Notes under the pieces: generated by a model
What the model was told of the DNA's origin: nothing
Seen by the model: only the letters and a program-made list of their open reading frames with translations
The model's database searches: none
Shown: piece after piece, positions 55,951 through 64,000 of the stretch
Layout: each line of letters starts with the position of its first letter
Position numbering within the stretch: position 1 is the stretch's first letter
Assembly: GCA_027704905.1 (NCBI GenBank)
Contig: CM051001.1
Coordinates: forward strand, 20,980,610-21,044,609
Length of the DNA: 64,000 nucleotides
Reading direction: 5' to 3'
DNA from: Muraenolepis orangiensis
Taxonomy: Eukaryota > Chordata > Actinopteri > Gadiformes > Muraenolepididae
Program-made: the position numbers and the translations under genes

Positions 55951-56388
55951 TTGCACTGCCTTAAGGTTATCCCCTCCCTCCAATCAGGCTGACACAAAGA
56001 GCCGTGTGTTGAGATGCGATGTGTGAACACATTTGGGCCGTGTGTGTGTGTGTGTGTGTGTGCGTGTGCGCGCGCATCAGGCTCATTTGGTGTGTGCTTG
56101 AATGCCTATACGTGTGTGTGTGTATATGTGAAGTTGGGGGGGGGGGGAGGGGGGAAGAGAGATGGGTGGGAAAGGTTGAGTAAAGAAAGAGTGACTTGAG
56201 CCTTATTTGGAATTGATCCCAGACCAAGGGGTCCACATTTGGGGGGTGGTGAGGGTAGGTCCTGGATCTCCTTCCTTTTGAGCCCTGTTTAGGCAGTCCT
56301 GTCATACCACACTTAATGTCCTTGTGTTTCCCTACGTCTGTCTACAAGCTGTAGCAGTTTCAAAATACCCTTTTCCATGTCTATTTAT

Positions 56389-56423
<35 letters not shown>

Positions 56424-56455
56424 TGCGCGTGCACGCGTTGTGTTGGTGCGTAATT
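55916..56455. repeat. Scattered (GT)n tracts
   Basis: Short GT arrays at about 55916-55947, 56040-56072 (ending in CGCG) and 56390-56420 (ending in GCGCGTGCGCGTG). A G-run lies at 56136-56153. Confidence 0.85.
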
Positions 56456-57771
56456 GTAACGCAGTGTATTTTGCATCAAAACCTACTTCTGTCCAATGAA
56501 AAGGTTTTGTGTTATTTTAAACATCACAAACCGACGCAGTCCGTCCACCATTATTTGTGTGTGTGTGTGTGTGGCCTTCCTCAATCACACTGGATCCACG
56601 TAAGCCTCCCGCCGTCCCCCTAAATACAACTTTGCAGTCGGGTGGATAAGACTGCAGCGAGAGAGGGCCCATTAGGATGCAGTCTTCATGGGGCAGGAGC
56701 CATGCAAGTAGCCAGGGACCTGTGGCTAACTGGGCTTGGGCGCGGGGAGGCCCCAAACGGCTGCTCTCCGGCAAGCTGAGGGGAAAACTAAACATGCCGC
56801 TTGGATGCAGTGAATGGACCCCTGTGTTCTGCCCAGATTCCTACAGACACATTCAAAACAAAACATTATTGCAGCTGCAACTTAGCATTTTGTCCGGGGC
56901 GCTGAATACTCCTCGACCTGTCCCTCCTGTTAATTGGATGGTAATCTCACTTTTTCTTATTCTTCTTCTTCTTCTTCTCTCTCCTTTTGACCAAACGGCG
57001 CGGGTTGTTTTTGGCCCCGAAAGGCTTTGTTTACGGTTTTAAAGGATGCAGTCGATTCAAACACCCAATGAAAAGTGAAGACACGGTTGTTGTTGTTTGA
57101 AAGGGGGTTTATTTTGTCTGTGAGCAAAGGACTCACTTTACCCTCGCCCGGAGTACAACAAAGCTATGATTCTTTAATTATGGAAATGACAACCATCAAT
57201 CTATCTCTGAATGTAACGGTTTTGGTTGTTTATTGAGTTATTTGTATTTGGCTTCTATGATACGAATGATGCCCGAATGCATAGCTCACATGCGTTGAGC
57301 GAGAGAGATGCATGGATGCAGCCAAATGCTTGTCTGGGGGTGATGCTGGGAAACCAAGCCGAAATAAACCCTTTTGGATTCAGACTTTAGAAGTTTGGCC
57401 ACGTTTCGTACTTGGAATCAGGATCACCGTGTCTGGCGAGGACCGGACCGGCGGTAGGAGCTGTACTGATTCAGTTGGAAATTGAAAAAGGGTAGCGTTT
57501 ATAACTCTGTGTCAAACTCTGTAAGGGATTTTTCATATCTGCCGCGTTGTGTCTTTATCGCGAACCATTGAACCCATTGTAAGGGGACAGAAAGCATTGC
57601 TCCTCCACTCCAGTAAAGTTTGAAGAATTCATGATCCAGAATCTGCTCTGTAAAAAATGTTAACGTGCAAGGTGCACATGTATGGGGATGCCCTCTATAA
57701 TGACATACCTCCTTGTGTCCTTCCCTCCTTCCCTCCCTCCCTCCTGCCCTTCCTTCCTCCTTCCCTCCCAG

Positions 57772-57930
57772 GAGCCCCACTGAAGGTGTGTCCCCAGGGC
57801 TTCTCGTGCTGCACGGTGGAGATGGAGGAGAAGCTGAGTCAGCAGAGCCACTCGGACTTGAAGGCGCCCATCTCCCAGCTTAGCAGCAACCTCCAGACCA
57901 CCTTCAAGCAGAGGCACTTCCACTTTGACC
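57772..57930 (+). CDS. gpc4: gpc4 exon 2: CPQG/CC cysteine motif
   Basis: This is the second coding exon, with a C/T-rich acceptor ending ag at 57770-57771 and a donor gtgagg at 57931. It is 159 bp (phase 1 to phase 1) and covers residues 53-105. LKVCPQGFSCCTVEMEEKLSQQS (here split as LKVCPQGFSCC, then TVEMEEKLSQQS) is the glypican signature after the first cysteine. It supplies Cys59, Cys65 and Cys66, which are among the conserved cysteines that form the disulfide-linked globular domain. The rest (SDLKAPISQLSSNLQTTFKQ, residues 80-99) is helical in character and resembles GPC4. One oddity is that the residues before LKVCPQG are Ala-Pro, where most glypicans have Glu/Asp-His. An upstream ORF-like extension into the C/T-rich tract is intronic. 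Confidence 0.9.
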
Positions 57931-58091
57931 GTGAGGAGAATCACCACACCGGCCACCACACGCACCCGCCACACATACACCCCACTCACTGACTCACGTG
58001 CTCACGGCATTGGAAACAAACCCGGGTGGAATGGCACACGGACCACTGGTGGGGTCACACTGCACAGACACAGCCCCTCTGCCATGTGTGT

Positions 58092-58350
<259 letters not shown>

Positions 58351-59878
58351 CCCCCTTCTTCCTTCCTGCCTGCCTGCCTTCCAGTCCTGTGCGCGCGCCC
58401 AGATGGACCACACACACACTCACACAAACGACATGTTGATACCAGCGTGCTGCCTGTTCGTGTGACTGTGTGTATATGTGTGTGGTGTGAGATGAGAATC
58501 ACATTCCCTGTGCTGTGGGTGGTGGGAGGGCACATGGGTGCTGCTGAGTCACCAGCACGATCGCAGGACGGCCACCAGGGCCTGTCACCGCTGACCCCGG
58601 CATGCGGACCCCCTCCCTCCTTGCTCTTCCCCTGTCAACTGTCTCAGAGAGTCGGGGGGGGGGACGACAAACTCCTTCTCCTTTTACTGTATTTGTACTG
58701 TATTTTATATTTTTGGGGGGAAACCTAGTTGCTATGTCACAAAGTGGGGAAAGTTATTTTTGAAAATGGCAGAGGTGTGTGTGTGTGTGTGTCCCTGTGC
58801 TTGTGTAGTGTCGTGTGTGCTTGTTTGTATGTAATGCATGCGCTTGCTCCATGTCTACCAGTAGAAGACCTTAAGATGTCTGTGAGAGAGAGAGAGGGAG
58901 AGGAGGGGGGGGTGTATTGCAGCCAGATGGAACAGGAATGTGACGTGTCGGAATGCGGTGGTTTCTTGAGCCTTTGCTCGCCCTGTCCTCTCTCTCTCTC
59001 CCTCTCTCTTTCTTTCTCTCTTCACTTCTTTGTCCCCATCTCGGGTCTGCCCCCCCCCCCCCAAAAAAAAAATCCCCTTTCTTCCTCAAATGCTCTCTTC
59101 TTTTTGTAACTGTTTCTTAGTGCGCTCAGTGCTCTGAGCGTCCTTGTGTTGCATGTCCTTACTTCCTTACTTACTTTTATGATTATTATTTTCAAGTCAA
59201 GAAACCATGATGTTATTCCTGTTCGGTCGTAGAAATGCAAGATTACAGGTGGGGGATGTTGATGGACTGAAGCAAATCCACATACAGACCCCTGGACACA
59301 ACAAGTCTGTGCTTCAAAAAACCCTATCACTCACCTCGACAACAGAGAAGATGATGATGATGATGAAGAAGAGAACAAGAGAACAGACTCTGACTTGGAA
59401 AAAACCGTTGGCGACTTCGCTTTAACTTAATCTCCTCTCCCTCCCATCACCACCTAACTCTCTCTCTCTCTCTCTCTCGCTCCATACCGTGGTCTCTCCA
59501 TCTCCTGAACCGTTAGAACCCAGAGGGCCCTCTATACAAAGACCCGCTGTGCTCCCTCTTTCACCTGGGCCGCTACACCAAACTCTCTCATTGGATAGGG
59601 TGACAGGCGGGCGCTCATGTTGCCGTTCTCCTGTGACTTCCTCCCTTCTTCCCTCCTTCCCGGGCCTCCCGAGCCCAGACCCTCTGGCCCCCGCCACCCC
59701 TGAAACATCCGGGGATAGAGACCGGGCCGTCACAGCGATAAGACCCCAACGATTGCGACGACACCGTGGGATTGATTAGTTTGGCCCCAAAAAAAGTCAC
59801 AATGAAAACGTATCCTGTTTTGTTTTTAGAAAGCCGAAGAGTGTGAGTGTGAGTGTGTGTGTGTGTCCGCGTCCAAAA

Positions 59879-59960
59879 GTGTGTGTGGTTGCTTATCCAA
59901 AAAGTCGCTGTGTAAAGGCAGTCTTTACGCAGCGACTTTTAGATGAGCAAGCACACACAC
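59879..59960. ncRNA. Long near-perfect hairpin, miRNA-precursor-like (candidate)
   Basis: The left arm (59879-59918, ending aaaagtcgctgtgtaaag) and the right arm (about 59924-59960, starting tttacgcagcgactttt) pair over about 35-38 bp. There are two G-U wobbles, two mismatches and a one-base bulge around a very short loop. The size is like a metazoan pre-miRNA and it lies in the sense strand of gpc4 intron 2. The outer GT/CA pairs may be chance from simple repeat. The loop is shorter than usual for a miRNA, so a small foldback transposon relic is the main alternative. Confidence 0.4.
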
Positions 59961-60255
59961 ATGCTGGGTAACTCTCTTGAGGAAATGCTTTTGGATGCGG
60001 TTACGCATGCTCTCGTCATGTGCCTGCAGGGGTCGAGAGTCACGGGCAATTAAGAGCAGGGGGCCAAGAATAGCCCACCCCTCCCCCTGCTTTTCTTTAG
60101 GCCCCCAGTGTTGGTCCTGGCCCCGGGGTCCTTCTGTCTGTGCCTCTGTCCGTCTGTCTGCCCGTCTTGCGCTGACCTCTTCCAACAAAGCATGGCTGTG
60201 TCTGGGATTTAAAGACACCGGATTAAGGCCCCCGTTGCCTTCCATATATACGGAC

Positions 60256-60402
<147 letters not shown>

Positions 60403-60742
60403 ACCACCATCCTCCTCCTGTAGCTCTGCGGGCTAGCAGCAGGGGGGTTGGAATTTAGAATCCCATCAGGGAAGGTTGAAGCACACTGACTAATTGGCGC
60501 AAATAGGATGCAATTACTGCCTGGACTGGGACTGGGGAGGAGCAGCGACTCTGGGGCCACGGGTGAGGAGGAGGAGGAGGAGGGGTATTGGGGCCAGAGG
60601 GGAGGTCAGCCCTGTCTCCTCTGGGGAGGAGCAGGGGAGGTACCGGGGCCAGTGTGTCCAGCCCGGCGGTGCTGTGATGGATTAAGCCCCACACATCATG
60701 CATGGCTCGTGATGTGAAGGTCCTGTGGAAAACCTGGAAGTG

Positions 60743-60770
60743 CGGGCGGGCGGGCGGGCGGGCGGGCGGG
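60743..60770 (+). repeat. (GGGC)n, G-quadruplex-capable tract
   Basis: Seven GGG runs separated by single C bases, on the gpc4 sense strand. This exceeds the minimum pattern for an intramolecular G-quadruplex. Confidence 0.9.
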
Positions 60771-60927
60771 AGTGCGGCTTTCTGGGGAACATTACTTTTT
60801 TTTGTAACCAGTTGCGCCTTTTTCTGCTTAACCTTTCACCCACATTCGCTCAGATCGTTTTTGGCTCACCGACTAGGCGCCTTTTTTTTTTTTTTTTTGC
60901 TTTCTTCTTTAATTTTAGAATGGAAAA

Positions 60928-60928
<1 letters not shown>

Positions 60929-61011
<83 letters not shown>
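60929..61011. repeat. (AC)n array
   Basis: An uninterrupted AC array of 83 bp following a T-run at 60882-60898. Confidence 0.97.
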
Positions 61012-61012
<1 letters not shown>

Positions 61013-61507
61013 CAGTCTTGTTCCGTGAACCGACAGAGGGTTTGTGAGTCCTTACGTGGGGTGTGTGTTTCCAACTGGCAAGTGTAACATAAAAAGGAAA
61101 TGGAGGAAGTGTAGACGTGTTCTGTCCTCTCCTCCTTCTCTTCCTCCGCGCTTCCCCTAGTCTCCTTTCTTCAACTTTAAACTTGGGGCTACCATGGAAT
61201 TCCACAGGGAGCGGTGGTGGAGGGGTCCTTTTTGTTTTAAACTCTGTCAATGGAGCGTGGAACTTGTGTGTTCGCGCCCCGGGGGGGGTAATGATAGGAT
61301 TGGGAAGGGATGAGGGTGGGAGGGGAGCCTGCAGTGTTTCCGGTATCCTTGGCGACACAGAAGGGATTTGGAGTAAAGAAAATGCAAAAAACCCCAAAAA
61401 AACTTAACCCACCACCAAGCTACCATGCCCCCCTCGTTCCCCCCCAATCATTTTTTCCCTCCTCCCGTCTAGTGTGTCAGTCTGAAGTGGAAGTGACAGG
61501 GCACACA

Positions 61508-61691
<184 letters not shown>

Positions 61692-62094
61692 ATACGTCCG
61701 TCGGGGTGGCAGCAGATTCAGAGGGAGATTCGAGTACTGACCACCCCCTCCCCTCTCCTCCCCTCTCCTCCCTCCCTCTCCAAAGGGAGCATGGGAACTT
61801 AACATGTCAAAAGCGAGTGGAGGGCAGCTCCAGTGTGGTGTTGGGGACAGGAGGGGAGGGGAGGCAGTGTCTCGGTCTTCAGTGTGTTGGTTGGGGACGG
61901 GAGCAGCAGAAGGGGAGGGTCTATGAAAGGGTTTTGTCATACACTGGCATGAGGTGAGGTTTTTTCCCCACTTTATTTGGAAGGGGGGGGAATTCTGGAA
62001 TTCTCATTTTGTTCAGATTAAGAAAGTGGAGGGAGGGAGGCTTGCTGCGGCTACTAGTGGTGGTGGTGGTTGATGGAATGAAGGGGCTGGATTA

Positions 62095-62270
<176 letters not shown>

Positions 62271-62692
62271 TGAAGGACATTCCTTAGGATGAAGTAGGTC
62301 ATTGTTCCCAGCCTCAAGTGAAGAGAACTCTCTGAAGTAACTGATGAAGTGAAAGCAGGCGAGAGGGAGGGAGGGTGGGACAGAGAGGAGAGGAGAGGGT
62401 GGGGGTGTGTAGGGCTGGCTGTGGTTCTGGGGTGGGACAGGTCCCTATTGGGGCTACATTATGCAGTAATCCTATTGAATAAAGCCTCTGAAGGGACAGT
62501 CCAAGGGACGGCCGCGGAGAAAGGAAACGGAATGGAATGTGACAACAGAAAAACGCCATTGATGGCGGTCAGTTTGAGGCAGGGCGGCCTGACGCGGGGA
62601 GACATTTTCTGCTCTCAATGGCGAGCGGACCGTACGCCACTCCTCCCTTCTGCCACCGCTGCTCTGCTGTTTGATGGCGATGCCCGGCTCCT

Positions 62693-62795
62693 CTCGCTCG
62701 CTCTCTCTCTCTCTCGCTCAGCTCTCTCTCTCTCTCAGCTCTCTCTCTCTCAGCTCTCTCTCTCTCTCTCAGCTCTCTGTTTCTCTCTCTCTTGC
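62693..62795. repeat. CAGCTCTCTC higher-order CT repeat
   Basis: CT dinucleotides punctuated four times by CAGCT (about 62718-62772), giving units of 18-24 bp. Confidence 0.85.
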
Positions 62796-63101
62796 TCGCT
62801 CGCTCGTGCGTTATATCCTCCTCGTCTCCCGTCCCAAAATACACTCCTGGCCGCGTGTCTTCTCCTTCCAAAGCGATTATCGTCATGGCTCCAACTGTAT
62901 TTGCCCCGGTTGACTTTGAGATGTTGTCAAAATGTTGGCACGTTGGGTCACATGGAAAAGTCATCAATCTGATTCCATCTCGCTTGGCCTTTTTCAGCTC
63001 GGCAGAAGATGTTATTATTGGTCTGAGTACGCGGCTCAAAGGGATCTTTCCACAGCTCCTTGATGCCCTTCTGTTGACGAGTCTAGATCGAATGCTATTA
63101 T

Positions 63102-63281
<180 letters not shown>

Positions 63282-63350
63282 TTTAAGCAGCCTCACCTGG
63301 CCGAGTCAGTCAGACTCATTAGAGTCTGGGCCTGCTGGGTAAGGCTGCAC

Positions 63351-63385
63351 ACCTGTGGGTCCTTGGTGATGAAGGACCCACAGGT
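63351..63385. repeat. Perfect 14-bp hairpin
   Basis: The arms acctgtgggtcctt (63351-63364) and aaggacccacaggt (63372-63385) are exact complements around a 7-nt loop, about 380 bp before gpc4 exon 3. Confidence 0.85.
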
Positions 63386-63768
63386 TAAACCAGCCACCAC
63401 CACACACTGGAGAAAGGAGCGCTAGCATGTATCCTCTGCTCGGTTGAACAATGAACCGGTTTACTCATCACCCTGTGTTCTGTGTCCTTAGGAGAAGCCC
63501 TAGAGTTGCATTTTAATGACTTGTGGCAACGTTGACTGCTACAATCATATTTTAATAATATACTTTCAGATCTTAAAAAAAAATAATGATTTGTTCATCT
63601 GACATGGAGCATATACAGTATATGTGTGTGTGCTGCTACATTTCATACAATCCACCCTCCCTGTATTGTGGGAGACCAGAATAATAAGTAACAAACAACA
63701 TGGTTTTGACCTTCGGATGATGTAGACTCACTCACTACAGACATTGACACTCCTCTCCTCCCTTTCAG

Positions 63769-64000
63769 AGTTCTTCCGCGAGCTGCTGGAGAACGCCGAG
63801 CGCTCTCTGAACAGCATGTTCGTGCGCACGTACGGCATGATGTACGTGCAGAACGCCCAGCTCTTCAAGGACTTCTTCGCCTCGCTCAAGCGCTACTACG
63901 TGTCGGGCGGCACCGCCGTCAACCTGGACTCCATGCTCTCGGAATTCTGGGCCGACCTGCTGGAGCGCATGCTGCGACTGGTCAACGTGCAGTACGATTT
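63769..64000 (+). CDS. gpc4: gpc4 exon 3, 5' part (cut by window end)
   Basis: This is the start of the third coding exon. The acceptor cag ends at 63768. The first two bases complete a Gln codon with the C left from 57930, giving FDQFFRELLENAERSLNSMF. The frame stays open to the window edge, ending inside a codon after residue 182. The segment includes FFRELLENAE, FVRTYGMMYVQNAQLFKDFF, LKRYYVSGG, AVNLDSMLSEFWADLLERML and RLVNVQYDF. These are core helices of the glypican globular domain, and KRYYV and RLVN-QY point to GPC4. GC-rich third positions contrast with the flanking intron. In human GPC4 this is a large exon, so most of it lies beyond the window. Only about one third of the protein (182 of roughly 555 residues) is present here. 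A choice of ag two bases later would shift the frame and lose the family match. Confidence 0.92.

Noticed and set aside
62349..62972. 207-codon frame in gpc4 intron 2
   Set aside because: About a third of it is CT-repeat Leu/Ser sequence, and the rest lacks similarity or splice support.

Overview
This window is vertebrate genomic DNA, most likely from a ray-finned (teleost, probably percomorph-like) fish. The evidence is split coding exons with GT-AG introns, dense CA/TG and CT/GA microsatellites, and degraded copies of repeat types I associate with fish genomes: tRNA-derived SINEs, a Tc1-like remnant and MITE-like foldbacks. I found no bacterial operon, CRISPR array, rRNA or functional tRNA gene.

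The genes are two glypicans in tandem on the + strand. (1) The 3' end of gpc3: a penultimate exon (16921-17113) carrying the Ser-Gly/acidic heparan-sulfate attachment region, and the terminal exon (32513-32688) carrying the GPI-anchor signal and stop, followed by a 3' UTR probably ending near 34325. (2) The 5' end of gpc4: exon 1 (38063-38219, signal peptide and first conserved Cys), exon 2 (57772-57930, CPQG/CC motif) and the start of exon 3 (63769-64000, cut by the window edge). All four internal junctions have consensus splice sites and compatible phases. The two coding regions are about 5.4 kb apart. The order gpc3 then gpc4 on one strand matches human Xq26, which supports both paralogue assignments.

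Layout: 1-16920 is gpc3 intron; 16921-17113 is a gpc3 exon; 17114-32512 is gpc3 intron; 32513-32688 is the last gpc3 exon; 32689 to about 34330 is the putative 3' UTR; about 34330-37770 is the intergenic/promoter interval; about 37800-38219 is the gpc4 leader and exon 1; 38220-57771 is gpc4 intron 1; 57931-63768 is gpc4 intron 2. Well over 95% of the window is non-coding. Most long open frames in it are simple-repeat artefacts reading as poly-Leu/Ser, Arg/Glu, His/Thr or Cys/Val.

Both genes encode GPI-anchored cell-surface heparan sulfate proteoglycans that modulate Wnt, Hedgehog, BMP and FGF signalling. They act as separate proteins. I see no clear new multi-gene system. The most interesting non-textbook signals are inverted SINE copies bracketing one gpc3 exon, a furin-like RRKR motif in gpc3 next to its glycan attachment sites, an approximately 80-nt near-perfect hairpin in gpc4 intron 2, a 22-bp minisatellite in gpc4 intron 1, and an unusual density of very long dinucleotide arrays.
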